A DNA stretch of 64,000 bases from NCBI GenBank assembly GCA_035649635.1, contig DASRJE010000136.1, forward strand, positions 1 through 64,000, given 5' to 3'. Numbering within the stretch: the stretch's first letter is position 1; each line of letters starts with the position of its first letter. This document shows, one piece after another, positions 16,188-25,014 of this stretch. The notes beneath the pieces are model-generated. The model saw nothing but the letters and a program-made list of their open reading frames with translations, had not been told where the DNA came from and did no database searches. Source of the DNA: Gp6-AA40 sp035649635. Its GTDB lineage: Bacteria > Acidobacteriota > Vicinamibacteria > Vicinamibacterales > UBA2999. The position numbers were made by a program, and so were the translations under genes.

Positions 16188-17555
16188 TTAACGCTTGCTC
16201 AGGCCATGGCGGCGCATGATCTTGAGCAGGCTCGAATGATCGGCGAGGCCGAGGGCTTCAGCCGTCCGCGTGATATGCCACTCGTGCGCGTCGAGCGCAG
16301 CGAGCACAATCTGCCGCTCGGCCTGCGCTTTGAGTGCTTTGAGGGTTCCGGCCGGGGCGGCCGGATCGAGCGCGTCTTCACGATCGTCGCCTCGAATCTC
16401 CGGGGGGACATCAGCCACGCCAATGACGGCGGCATCGGACGCGATCATCATCCGCTCGAGACAGTTGCGCAGCTCGCGGACGTTGTTCTTGCTCCAGTTG
16501 TACGACGCCAGCAGCGCGACGGCGTCCGCCGCGATTGTCTTTGGCCGCACGCGCAAATGCGTGGCGATGGTGCGAAGCAGGTGTTCGGCAAGGACAGGGA
16601 CATCCGAGAGCCGCTCGCGCAGGGGCGGCACGCGCAGCGTGTGCACGTTGAGGCGATAGTAGAGATCCTGCCGGAAGCGGCCCGCCTCGACCTCGCGCTC
16701 CAGATCGCGGTTGGTGGCCGCAATCACCCGCGCCGTGATCGCGATGGCGCGGTCTCCACCGACCCGCATCACCTTCCGATCCTCGAGCACGCGCAACAGC
16801 TTGGCTTGCGCAGCGAGCGGCAGTTCCCCCACCTCGTCGAGGAACAGCGTTCCGCTGCCTGCGTTCTCGAAGGCCCCGCGACGCAGGCGATCGGCGCTCG
16901 TAAACGCGCCGCGCTCATGGCCGAATAACTCGCTCTCGACGAGCTGCTCGGGCAGCGCCGCGCTGTTGACGGCAACGAGCGGCGTCTTCTCACCCGGCCC
17001 CCGGCGATGCAGTTCGCGCGCGACCAGCTCCTTCCCCGTTCCACTCTCTCCCACGATCAGGACACTGCTGGGAATCGGCGCGACGCGCGCAATGGCGTCA
17101 CGCAACGATCGCATCGGCGGACTGTTTCCCACGAGCGATGTTTCATCGTCCAGGCGAGAGTGCAGGGATCGCAGCTCTTTGACAAGACGCCCACGGGAAA
17201 CGGCGTTTTCGATCTCCTGGACGACACGCTCGATCGGCTCCGCCTTGTCGACGAACCCGTATGCCCCCAGCCGCACTGCCTGAACGCAACGTTCGTAACT
17301 ACCGGTGCCGGTATAAACAATGACCGGGGTGTCGATGCCGCGCTGCTGCAGGCGGCGCAAGACCTCGAAACCATCGATCCCCGGCATTTCGAGATCGAGG
17401 ACGAGGCAATCAATGGGCTCACGGGCCAGAAGGTCGAGCGCCTCGTCGCCACCCGCGGCAACGATGGCGTTGTATTTGCCGACGCGTTTCAGATCGTAGG
17501 CATATTGCTCGGCCATCGCCGGAACGTCGTCGACCACCAGAACGTGCGTCGTCAT
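16188..17555 (-). CDS. NtrC-family sigma-54-dependent response regulator
   Basis: A 455-residue regulator. The receiver domain (residues 1-120) has the VVDDVPA acidic pocket, phospho-Asp in VLDLEMPGIDG and Lys in GFVDKAEP. The AAA+ domain has Walker A GESGTGKE and Walker B GTLFLDEVGEL. The sigma-54-contact loop reads GAFTSAD, not the canonical GAFTGA. A Fis-type helix-turn-helix closes the protein (ITRTAEALGLADHSSLLKIM). It likely activates sigma-54 promoters when phosphorylated by the kinase encoded immediately upstream, whose stop overlaps its start in an ATGA junction. Confidence 0.93.
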   Translation of the reverse strand: MTTHVLVVDDVPAMAEQYAYDLKRVGKYNAIVAAGGDEALDLLAREPIDCLVLDLEMPGIDGFEVLRRLQQRGIDTPVIVYTGTGSYERCVQAVRLGAYGFVDKAEPIERVVQEIENAVSRGRLVKELRSLHSRLDDETSLVGNSPPMRSLRDAIARVAPIPSSVLIVGESGTGKELVARELHRRGPGEKTPLVAVNSAALPEQLVESELFGHERGAFTSADRLRRGAFENAGSGTLFLDEVGELPLAAQAKLLRVLEDRKVMRVGGDRAIAITARVIAATNRDLEREVEAGRFRQDLYYRLNVHTLRVPPLRERLSDVPVLAEHLLRTIATHLRVRPKTIAADAVALLASYNWSKNNVRELRNCLERMMIASDAAVIGVADVPPEIRGDDREDALDPAAPAGTLKALKAQAERQIVLAALDAHEWHITRTAEALGLADHSSLLKIMRRHGLSKR

Positions 17556-19285
17556 GTGCGCGTCAGAGTACCGGCCGGAATGTCGACGGTGATGCGCGTC
17601 CCCTTGCCCGGCTCGCTCTCGACACCGATGGTGCCGTGCAGATCCATCACCAGTCTTCGCACGATGGAGAGCCCCAGCCCGGTGCCGCCCTCCTTCGTGG
17701 TGTAGAAATCGTTGAAGATCTTGCCGGTTTCCTCGCGAGACATCCCGCGACCTGTATCGGCAACCGTCACACGGACCGCAGGCGACTCACTCTCCCGGTT
17801 GACCACCTGGGTTGAAATCGTAATGCCGCCCGCCTTCGACTGCAGGCTGTCGATGGCGTTGGCGGTCAGATTCTCGAGGATACGCCTGAACGCGATCGGG
17901 TCTCCGAGCACCGGCGGCAGAGGCGAGCTCAGATCGGTGGCGAACTCGATGCGCTCATGTCCCTCGGCAGCGCTGACGACGTCGGTAATGAGCGCGTTCA
18001 GGTCGCACTGGCGTCGATCGAGAGGCTGCGATAACCGCTGGTAGCTGGTGGCCAACGTCTCGAGGTACGCGATGCTCGAGTCGATCGTCTGGCGGCGTTC
18101 CGCGAACACTGAGCGGAAGGCCGTCGGATCGTCGCGTTCGACCTGCGCCAGATGGCGCATGACATTGCGCAGTGGAATCAACCCGTTCTTGATGTCGTGG
18201 TTAATCTGACGGGCGAGGTCGCCAACGGTCGCACGGCGTTCCGCTTCGCGCACGCGCGCAGTGCTCATGCGCAGGCGGGAGGCAAGGTCACCAAGCAGCC
18301 GGGACAGCCTGCCGACTTCGTCGTGACCGCCATCGAAATGCACGTCAAGGCGATCGAGATCGAGGACCGCCGTCTTTTCGGCAAGGTCGGCCAGCGGCCG
18401 GCTGATTCGTGACGAGACCCACACCGCCAGGAGCAACGCGGTGACTCCTGTTCCCGCGGCTGTGAACAGGAACCACGAGTCGGCGCTGCGAAGCAACGCC
18501 CGCAGCGGCGTGAGCGGTTGCGTCAGCTGCAGCCGCGCCTCGACCACTCGAAGTGGCGCGTCGGCTTCGGTCCGAATCAGAGGTACTTGAAGCTCACCGA
18601 CCGCGGCCGGGTATGTAGTGTCCGGCTTTAGCCGGACCGTAGAAGTAGTGTCCGGCTTTAGCCGGACCGTGGATAACTCACCTCCGGGATAAATCAACGA
18701 CACGACGATCGCGCGATCGCGTGCCAGTCGCGCAAGGAACACCTCATCGATCGCGACACCACCGATGAGCGAGAAGCGTCGGTCGGCGATAGTGAAAGAC
18801 CTGACCCGTGCGAGCGCGATAAATTCGCGCTCGGGCACGCGCGCTGTTACCAGAGCGACCGGGGCCGTGGCCAATGCCGATGACAGCCCTGCCTCCACGC
18901 GGCCATGCTCGTTCCTGAAATGGCCGGAGCTGATGATGCGTCCTTCACTATCCTGGATCTGCAGCATTGAGAGGCCGGTGAGTCGCATCGCCGTGCCGGC
19001 GTAGTCCAGCAGATACTCCCGCTCCGACTCGACGCCGGCGACGGCCGCTGATCGAAAACGGTTGTCATTCTGCAACGCGTTTTCGAGCGAGGCCAGCCGT
19101 TCAGTGATGCCGGCGCTCTCGCGATCGAGATCCTCTCGAATGACTTGAACGACGGCATCGATCCGGACCTGGTATTCGTTGGCGAGGCGGCGGGACATCT
19201 CCTGCCGCAGTCCGAACGCCAGGAGTGCGATTGGGATCAGCACCACGGCGGCAAAGGCGAGGAGCAGGCGGGTTCGCAGGGTCAT
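17552..19285 (-). CDS. Membrane sensor histidine kinase (NtrB/NtrY-like)
   Basis: A 577-residue kinase. TM1 (LLLAFAAVVLIPIALLAFGL) and TM2 (WFLFTAAGTGVTALLLAVWV, near residue 275) bracket a periplasmic sensor domain, followed by HAMP (SRISRPLADLAEKT), the phospho-acceptor helix LARQINHDIKNGLIPLRN, and an ATPase domain with NLTANAIDSL, DTGRGMS and GGTGLGLSIVRRL. The periplasmic domain contains an in-frame tandem copy of a genomic palindrome, giving a repeated VRLKPDTT peptide near residues 207-225. The gene sits three bases after the solute-binding protein gene and overlaps the regulator gene by four bases. Confidence 0.93.
   Translation of the reverse strand: MTLRTRLLLAFAAVVLIPIALLAFGLRQEMSRRLANEYQVRIDAVVQVIREDLDRESAGITERLASLENALQNDNRFRSAAVAGVESEREYLLDYAGTAMRLTGLSMLQIQDSEGRIISSGHFRNEHGRVEAGLSSALATAPVALVTARVPEREFIALARVRSFTIADRRFSLIGGVAIDEVFLARLARDRAIVVSLIYPGGELSTVRLKPDTTSTVRLKPDTTYPAAVGELQVPLIRTEADAPLRVVEARLQLTQPLTPLRALLRSADSWFLFTAAGTGVTALLLAVWVSSRISRPLADLAEKTAVLDLDRLDVHFDGGHDEVGRLSRLLGDLASRLRMSTARVREAERRATVGDLARQINHDIKNGLIPLRNVMRHLAQVERDDPTAFRSVFAERRQTIDSSIAYLETLATSYQRLSQPLDRRQCDLNALITDVVSAAEGHERIEFATDLSSPLPPVLGDPIAFRRILENLTANAIDSLQSKAGGITISTQVVNRESESPAVRVTVADTGRGMSREETGKIFNDFYTTKEGGTGLGLSIVRRLVMDLHGTIGVESEPGKGTRITVDIPAGTLTRT
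18615..18670 (-). repeat. Tandem VRLKPDTT-encoding palindromes inside the kinase gene (copies 1 and 2)
   Basis: Two 26-bp copies (18615-18640 and 18645-18670), identical and 30 bp apart, each with arms GTCCGGC and GCCGGAC. The 30-bp period keeps the reading frame open, and each copy adds the peptide VRLKPDTT to the sensor domain. A third copy lies between genes at 12636-12659. Confidence 0.9.
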
Positions 19286-19288
19286 CCC

Positions 19289-20782
19289 TTATCTCGAGCC
19301 GTACACTCCCGCGATAAGCAATCCTCCGTCCCACTCGACTTCTGCCCCGGACCGTTCGCGCCGCACGATCGCGCGCAGCCGCGTGTCCACGAGCGGGACT
19401 ATCGTCTCAGGGTCGAGCCATCGCGCTCCCTCGACCATCATTTGCAATTCCCGGCAAGGTTCAAGAGGACGGCGATCGACGGACACGATGTAGCCGGCGT
19501 CCGTCCCACCCCGGCGAGCCACCGCCAACGCCTCACCGGTCACACCAGCCGCGCGCAGATTCGTCCGGCGCGAACGATCTGGAACAAGCCCATCAAGGAC
19601 TGCACCAGCCGCCGATCCGGGCGCATTGGCGAGGCCCACAAGGCGCTCCGCCAGATCGCGCGCCACACGGTCGCCTGCGTCGTAAACGAATCGTCCACTT
19701 GCAGGAGCGGATCGATCACGCGGCTGGGGAGTCGCCAACTCGCAGTCCGACAGCACCTGCCACCAGAACGGGCCCAATGCCCCGCGCGCCTCCCCTCGAA
19801 CCGCATCGTCAGCGAGCGCCTGTCTTGCCTCCTCGGAAAGCGACGGTGACGTGCGCGTCCGCCCTGGCGTCAACAGCACGTGCGTGCGCTGCCACGCCAG
19901 CGGCACCGACTGAAACTGTCCCAGCGTGGCCGCGTAGTCGAGCACCGCGGGATCTCGCGTCAGCAGGAGATCGACGCCTTTGTCCAGCAGATCGCGCGGA
20001 TCGCCCGGCGCGACCAGGAACCGGACGGACGCGTTGTCGGCAGTTGTCGTGACGATCAGCGCTTCTCGATCGGACGTGATTCGTGCGTCGCGCGTCCCGA
20101 TCGGCCATGGCGATTCTGGGAGCGGCCTGGCAATCGCCAGATCGGTGTGAGCCAGCGCCATCGGCACGTCCACGCGCGCGGATCGTAACGTGATGGCAAT
20201 CGTCTGCGCGTCTATGGAGATCAGCGACTGCACGAGACGATTGACGTGCGGACGCAACTCGCCACCCGTCCCATCGCGGCTCCAACCCGCCATTACATCT
20301 GACGCAGTAACCGGCGTGCCGTCCGAGAAGTGCGCCCCGGCCCGAAGCGTCACGATCCAGGTGCGACCGTCGATGCTGAGCCGCCACGACGATGCCAGCG
20401 CCGGCATCACGCGCCCTTCGCAATCAACTCGAACCAGCGTCTCGTAGAGCTGACGAAACAGCAGCCATTCGCTGTCGTTCGACGGCCGTGGCGCATTCGC
20501 CGAATTGACTCGCTCGCTCAGCGCGACAGTTGCGATGGGCGTACCGGGCTCGGAGGCCAAGGCACATTGCGGCGCAACGACTTCCGGCCGCGGGACCGGC
20601 ACCGGCGACACAGGCGGTAGTTCTGGACGAGGCGGCGGCGCCGGCGCGGCCGGCGGCTCAGGTCCTGCAGCCGGTTCGGGCGCAGCCACCGGCGGACTCG
20701 TTCGCGGCGCACATGCCCATGTCGTGGTCAGAATGCAGGCGATGAACACGTGCCCAGCGAAGCGGCGGCCCATTACCTTCAC
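19289..20782 (-). CDS. Family 5 extracellular solute-binding lipoprotein
   Basis: A 497-residue protein with a lipoprotein signal (FIACILTTTWACAPR), then a Pro/Ala-rich linker (PAAPAPPPRPELPPVSPVPV, residues about 40-70), then a domain with the peptide/nickel-binding SBP_bac_5 pattern: LFRQLYETLVRVD, MPALASSWRLSIDGRTW and GAHFSDGTPVTASDVMAGW. No ABC permease or ATPase gene is adjacent. Instead it is followed three bases later by the sensor kinase, so it may be a ligand-binding subunit for signalling. The GTG at 20782 opens the frame, but an ATG three codons later has a better-spaced GAAGG. Confidence 0.82.
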   Translation of the reverse strand: MKVMGRRFAGHVFIACILTTTWACAPRTSPPVAAPEPAAGPEPPAAPAPPPRPELPPVSPVPVPRPEVVAPQCALASEPGTPIATVALSERVNSANAPRPSNDSEWLLFRQLYETLVRVDCEGRVMPALASSWRLSIDGRTWIVTLRAGAHFSDGTPVTASDVMAGWSRDGTGGELRPHVNRLVQSLISIDAQTIAITLRSARVDVPMALAHTDLAIARPLPESPWPIGTRDARITSDREALIVTTTADNASVRFLVAPGDPRDLLDKGVDLLLTRDPAVLDYAATLGQFQSVPLAWQRTHVLLTPGRTRTSPSLSEEARQALADDAVRGEARGALGPFWWQVLSDCELATPQPRDRSAPASGRFVYDAGDRVARDLAERLVGLANAPGSAAGAVLDGLVPDRSRRTNLRAAGVTGEALAVARRGGTDAGYIVSVDRRPLEPCRELQMMVEGARWLDPETIVPLVDTRLRAIVRRERSGAEVEWDGGLLIAGVYGSR

Positions 20783-20827
20783 GTCTGCTACTCATGATAG
20801 CCGCACGTGAAGGAATGGCTTGGGGAT

Positions 20828-20858
20828 CCAACTCCTAAGCACCTCATTTGGGAGTTGG
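20828..20858. repeat. AACTCC-AAGCACCTC inverted repeat (copy 1)
   Basis: CCAACTCC ... GGAGTTGG arms enclosing an AAGCACCTC core. The same core and arms recur at 42421-42482, with a related element at 53916-53979. It lies in the gap between the aldolase gene and the upstream end of the three-gene signalling operon. Confidence 0.65.
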
Positions 20859-20868
20859 ATGTGGGACG

Positions 20869-21990
20869 TCAGCGCTCTGCGAACGGACCCACCTCGGGCT
20901 TCGCCTGCGTGTTGGTCAGCGGGCCGAGTTCCGCGGCCACTCCGCGTGCAATCGCCGCCGTCTCGCTGCCGGCCTGGAAGCAGGTGAAGTCGGGACGATC
21001 GCGCCACGCGATCGGGCCGCATAGACGAACGCCCGCCTTCAACGTCGCGTCGTGGACGATGTTGATCGCACGTTCGTAGTCGGGTGTGCCCTGCCTGAAC
21101 CCCGAGAAGTTGCCAAGGTCACCGCTCGCCGCAAAGAGCGCCGAGACGCCCGGCACCTTGGCGATCTCGTCGGCGTTCTTCAGCCCTTCGAGCGTCTCGA
21201 TCATCAGGATGAGGACGATGTTGTCGTTCGCCGTATTGCGATATCCGCCCGGCACACCGCCCCACATGCCGGCATCGAATGCCTGACCGCCGCCGTTGCT
21301 GCGACGTCCAAGAGGCGGGAAGTACGTCCAGTTGCGTGCCTCGATCGCCTCCTCCACCGTATCGACTGTCGGGACAACGATCACGAGGGCGCCGGCGTCG
21401 ACGGCGTGCTGGATCTCACGTTCATCGCTGTACGCGACGCGCACACCCGGGACGGCTTTCGCGGCCGGGCACGTGCGCCACATGCGCGCGGCGTTCCCCC
21501 AGTCGCGTTGGTCGTGCTGCATCTCGGTCCAGATGAAGTCGTAGCCGGCATTCGCCATCGCGCAATAGGTAGCAGGGTCGGTGGCGCTGAAGAGCGTGCC
21601 GCCGGTCACCTTGCCGCCCTGCATCAACTTCAGCTTGACCGGGTTCCAGACCTTCGAACCGGGCGGCGCATCGAACGCCGTGCCGTATTTCCATGTCGCG
21701 GGATTGAACGGTCCCTGGTTGATGGCACCCATTGGCGCAACCGTTCGCGCGTTGCTGTCCTTTCCAGCGGGAGCGGCGAGCGGAAACGTCAGCGTTCCGG
21801 GGGCCGCGTTGTTGACATAGGGGTCGGCGCCAGCGCGTCCGCGCGCGGGCGGCTGTCCCTGCGCCTGGCCCTGGCCCTGCGGCGGATTCTGCGCCGGAGC
21901 ATTCTGGGCAGGCGGGTTTTGCGCCTGCGCCGCAAATACCACGACGGCCAGCGCCACCGTGATCACCGACAGCAACAGCGGCTTTCTCAT
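20869..21990 (-). CDS. Secreted HpcH/HpaI aldolase-like protein
   Basis: A 373-residue protein. A signal peptide (LLLSVITVALAVVVFAAQAQ) is followed by a Gln/Pro/Gly-rich low-complexity stretch, then an HpcH/HpaI aldolase/citrate-lyase domain: NPVKLKLMQGGKVTGGTLFS, AGYDFIWTEMQHDQRDW, VIVVPTVDTVEEA, ILMIETLEGLKNADEI and ALFAASGDLGNFSG. The conserved metal-ligand Glu is in MIETLEG. Members cleave or form C-C bonds in 2-keto acids and are normally cytoplasmic, so export is unusual. The ATG at 21990, with GAGGAG upstream, is preferred to a longer frame starting at 22062 because it begins the signal peptide. Confidence 0.8.
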   Translation of the reverse strand: MRKPLLLSVITVALAVVVFAAQAQNPPAQNAPAQNPPQGQGQAQGQPPARGRAGADPYVNNAAPGTLTFPLAAPAGKDSNARTVAPMGAINQGPFNPATWKYGTAFDAPPGSKVWNPVKLKLMQGGKVTGGTLFSATDPATYCAMANAGYDFIWTEMQHDQRDWGNAARMWRTCPAAKAVPGVRVAYSDEREIQHAVDAGALVIVVPTVDTVEEAIEARNWTYFPPLGRRSNGGGQAFDAGMWGGVPGGYRNTANDNIVLILMIETLEGLKNADEIAKVPGVSALFAASGDLGNFSGFRQGTPDYERAINIVHDATLKAGVRLCGPIAWRDRPDFTCFQAGSETAAIARGVAAELGPLTNTQAKPEVGPFAER

Positions 21991-22205
21991 GATCGATCTC
22001 CTCGGCGATAGGACTAGCGCCGTTTTCGATTGCATGTAGCCACGTCCGTGGTTCTTGGGCACAAAGCACCAGGCAGTGGCGTCGTTCGCGCAGGGAGACT
22101 ATGCACCGTGAGCGCGTTCGGAGCAAGGGCACGCCACGGCCCGGTATCCGACTTTGCCGTTGCGTTCGATACTCCTGCTGGATAGGCTGCTCTACAGGAG
22201 GAATC

Positions 22206-23048
22206 ATGCGTCTTCGGAACGGGATCATCGCGATTCTGTGTGTTGCGGCCGTCGCGACGGCACATGCACAGTGGCTCAACTACCCGGCGGCGGGCATTCC
22301 TCGGACGAAGGACGGGAAGCCGGATCTCGCTGCCCCACTGCCGCGCGCAAACGGGAAGCCGGATTTCTCGGGAGTGTGGACCACCGACGGGACAGGGCGC
22401 GCGGAGATGGACCGCCTGTTTCCTGGCCTCTCCGATTTCGCGGTGCCCGGCGATGATCCAGCTACTTTTCCAAAGTACTTCCTGAACGTGTTTGCGGATT
22501 ACAAGAACGAGGACGTCCCCATCAAGCCGGAAGCGCTGCAGATATCCCTGGCGCGATTCAAGAACGCCGGCAAGGACAATCCAACCTCGCATTGCCTGCC
22601 CGCCGGCATCCCGATGGGCGATCTGCTTCCTACGCCGCGCCGGTTCATTCACCTGCCGAATATGTTGGTCATCCTGTATGAAGGCGTGAACCCGCAGCGC
22701 ATGATTTACCTCGATGGCCGGAAGCACGTCATCGAGCAGCCGTCATGGCTCGGCTACTCGGTCGGCAGGTGGGAGGGCGACACGCTGGTTGTTGATACGC
22801 GCGGGTTCAACGATCGCAGCTGGCTCGATGCCTTCGGTCATCCTCACACCGAGGCACTGCACGTCGTCGAACGCATTACGCGAAAGGACTTCGGGCACAT
22901 GGAAGTCCAGATGACGTTCGAGGATCCCGGCGCATATACAAAGCCGTTCTCATTCCGGTTCACGCAGACGTTGACGCCGGACACCGACGTCATCGAATAC
23001 GTCTGTGCCGAGAACGAAAAAGATCGGCAGCACCTCGATCACCACTGA
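22206..23048 (+). CDS. Secreted protein of the WEGDTLVV family (paralogue 1)
   Basis: A 280-residue exported protein: signal peptide (IIAILCVAAVATAHAQ), N-terminal block RTKDGKPDLAAPLPR and ANGKPDFSGVW, a centre with MLVILYEGVNPQRMIYLDG, and the hallmark VGRWEGDTLVVDTRGFNDRS. It ends with a Cys-containing acidic tail (YVCAENEKD). The family is frequent in acidobacterial secretomes, with no known activity. AGGAGGAATC precedes the ATG. It is divergent from the aldolase gene. Paralogues in the window are at 45905, 47690 and, more distantly, 57688. Confidence 0.8.
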   Translation: MRLRNGIIAILCVAAVATAHAQWLNYPAAGIPRTKDGKPDLAAPLPRANGKPDFSGVWTTDGTGRAEMDRLFPGLSDFAVPGDDPATFPKYFLNVFADYKNEDVPIKPEALQISLARFKNAGKDNPTSHCLPAGIPMGDLLPTPRRFIHLPNMLVILYEGVNPQRMIYLDGRKHVIEQPSWLGYSVGRWEGDTLVVDTRGFNDRSWLDAFGHPHTEALHVVERITRKDFGHMEVQMTFEDPGAYTKPFSFRFTQTLTPDTDVIEYVCAENEKDRQHLDHH

Positions 23049-23075
23049 TCTCGAGGCGCTGCCTGATTTCCTGGA

Positions 23076-24824
23076 TTACGCGCTGACCGGGTTCCACGGA
23101 TGGAAGGCGCTCTCTTTGTCTTTCAGAGCCGGCGCCAGGTTCGGGAAGTGCCGTTTCAACACGTCGATCATCGTGTTGTTTTCGACCCAGTCGATGCCTT
23201 CCTTCGTGTAGACCTCGGGGCGATAGTCTTTCGAGAGGAAGCGATCGCTCTTGAGACGACGAGATGCCATGAGCAAGAAGATGCGGAACGCCGTATCGCT
23301 GAACCCCATCCCCTCGGGCAACGGCTCGGCCATCAATCCGACCATCAGATCGACCTTCTCGATGTCGTTGTTGTAGACGTGCTTGATCTCCTGCGCCCAC
23401 TGCGGGTTGTCGGTCATCTCTTCGATCGTGTCGTACGGCTGCTTGTGGACCATCCGCCGGAACTGGTTGTAACGGGGTACGCCGCGCTCGCGGTCGCGCA
23501 TGATGTCCACCGTCGCCATGTCGAAACGTTCACCGCTGTCCTTGACGAGGTTCTGGAGATGCCGCGGGTAGTTGTGCAGCCGGATGGCGCCGGGATGCGC
23601 GATCCCGAACGAGTAGAAGAGATCCGTGAGGTCGAATCGCCTGACGATCTGGCGTCCTCGCTGACCTGACATCTCGGGAAGCTCGTAGCGTCCCAATTCG
23701 GCGCCGGATGATGCCGAACGGAGCACGTAGTCATCCGGTAGCAGCGGATGCATGCGGTACACGGAGACAAACTCTTCGGTCAGCGAGTAGGGCGCCGTGT
23801 GGTGATCGGTGGGCGATCCCGGAATACCGGCCAGCAAGTCGTTGTCCTGAAGCCCGGTGAGCACGTTCTGCGCATCGCGCAGAAGGCCATGCCAGTTGGC
23901 GCGCAGTCCGGTTGAGACCAGCGGCCGCGGCAGTATCGACGTCGACCACTCGACCGTGTGGATCTTCGCGATGAGGGCAGAGACGACGAGGCGCGACTGC
24001 TGAAACAGCCTTTCATCACTCCAGGCAGGATTGCGCTGCTTCAGGCGATTGCAGACCGCGTTGTGCTCGAGCGCGAAGAGCGCGTGGAGGAGGCTCAACC
24101 CCACCCAGCCGTTCTCGGTCATGCCCGTGATCTCGAGGCCGGTGATTGGATCGATCGGCAGCCGGCCGTCGGCGCCCACTTTGATCTTGCCGTCCTGCCC
24201 GGTGCGGATGTTTTTCTGCGCCGTCGCATCCGAGCCATAGACCTGCGATCCGTCCCACCAGTGCGAGTTCTCGTTGATGTAGGCCGGCGCGCGAGTCGAT
24301 CCCGCGAGCTTCGGCGGATCGGTCGGCGTGATCGGAATACGCATGGGCCGCTCGTGCCAGTTGTCGCCGGCAGGCACTGGGACGTTGTGCGTCTTGTCCC
24401 AGGACCCTTTCTGATGCACGAACCAGTCATGCACCTGGAACTGGATCCATGCTGCCGCGAGTACGTTGAGGAACGGCACGGGCTGGAACTCGGTCCGCGT
24501 GAACAGTTCAACGCTGACCGCCCGCGGACTCGGGTTCATCAGGTTGGCGGTGTCGGGGAAGGTCTCTGCGAGCGGCGTGTTCCGTCCGAAGCGGCTACCA
24601 GCCTTACCCATGAAGGGGCACGAGAGATCGTTGTACGAACCGTCGGTCGTGCGACCGGTGACCGCCTCCGCCGGCGCGGACGTTTGCGCCTTCGCAAGAG
24701 GAGGTTCTTCGGTGTCGTGCAGATTCTGTTTGCGGAGTTCGTCCCGGGCCTCGTAGAGCTTCGGTCCGCCAACGGCCGGAGGAACCTCGAACCACTCGCG
24801 CTCGTGAACTTTGTCGAACACCAT
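23076..24824 (-). CDS. Fatty-acid alpha-dioxygenase-like heme peroxidase
   Basis: A 582-residue member of the animal-heme-peroxidase superfamily that closely follows plant alpha-dioxygenases. The distal-His region reads IQFQVHDWFVH. IAKIHTVEWSTSILP and YSLTEEFVSVYRMHPLLPDD contain the YRMH motif (catalytic Tyr and proximal heme His of alpha-DOX). The C-terminal RYNQFRRMVHKQPY, AFRIFLLMASRRLKSDRF and ESAFHPWNP follow the plant enzymes segment by segment. It would oxidise fatty acids to 2-hydroperoxy acids. There is no signal peptide. The ATG at 24824 follows AGGAG by 8 nt and is preferred to a GTG three codons upstream. Confidence 0.88.
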   Translation of the reverse strand: MVFDKVHEREWFEVPPAVGGPKLYEARDELRKQNLHDTEEPPLAKAQTSAPAEAVTGRTTDGSYNDLSCPFMGKAGSRFGRNTPLAETFPDTANLMNPSPRAVSVELFTRTEFQPVPFLNVLAAAWIQFQVHDWFVHQKGSWDKTHNVPVPAGDNWHERPMRIPITPTDPPKLAGSTRAPAYINENSHWWDGSQVYGSDATAQKNIRTGQDGKIKVGADGRLPIDPITGLEITGMTENGWVGLSLLHALFALEHNAVCNRLKQRNPAWSDERLFQQSRLVVSALIAKIHTVEWSTSILPRPLVSTGLRANWHGLLRDAQNVLTGLQDNDLLAGIPGSPTDHHTAPYSLTEEFVSVYRMHPLLPDDYVLRSASSGAELGRYELPEMSGQRGRQIVRRFDLTDLFYSFGIAHPGAIRLHNYPRHLQNLVKDSGERFDMATVDIMRDRERGVPRYNQFRRMVHKQPYDTIEEMTDNPQWAQEIKHVYNNDIEKVDLMVGLMAEPLPEGMGFSDTAFRIFLLMASRRLKSDRFLSKDYRPEVYTKEGIDWVENNTMIDVLKRHFPNLAPALKDKESAFHPWNPVSA

Positions 24825-25014
24825 GGGGCACACTCCTAGCCGTGTCAGATTGGCGGACGTTCCTGGTGATTAACGCATTCGGGTTGAAGGGCGAACAGCG
24901 AACGCGACATATACGCGCGCGCGGAAGAGCTGTCAAACACAGCCATAGCCGAGAGCGAACGCCTAGGCGCCACGCGATGAAGGGACGTCTAGGCCCCAGG
25001 CGGTGAATGGACAA

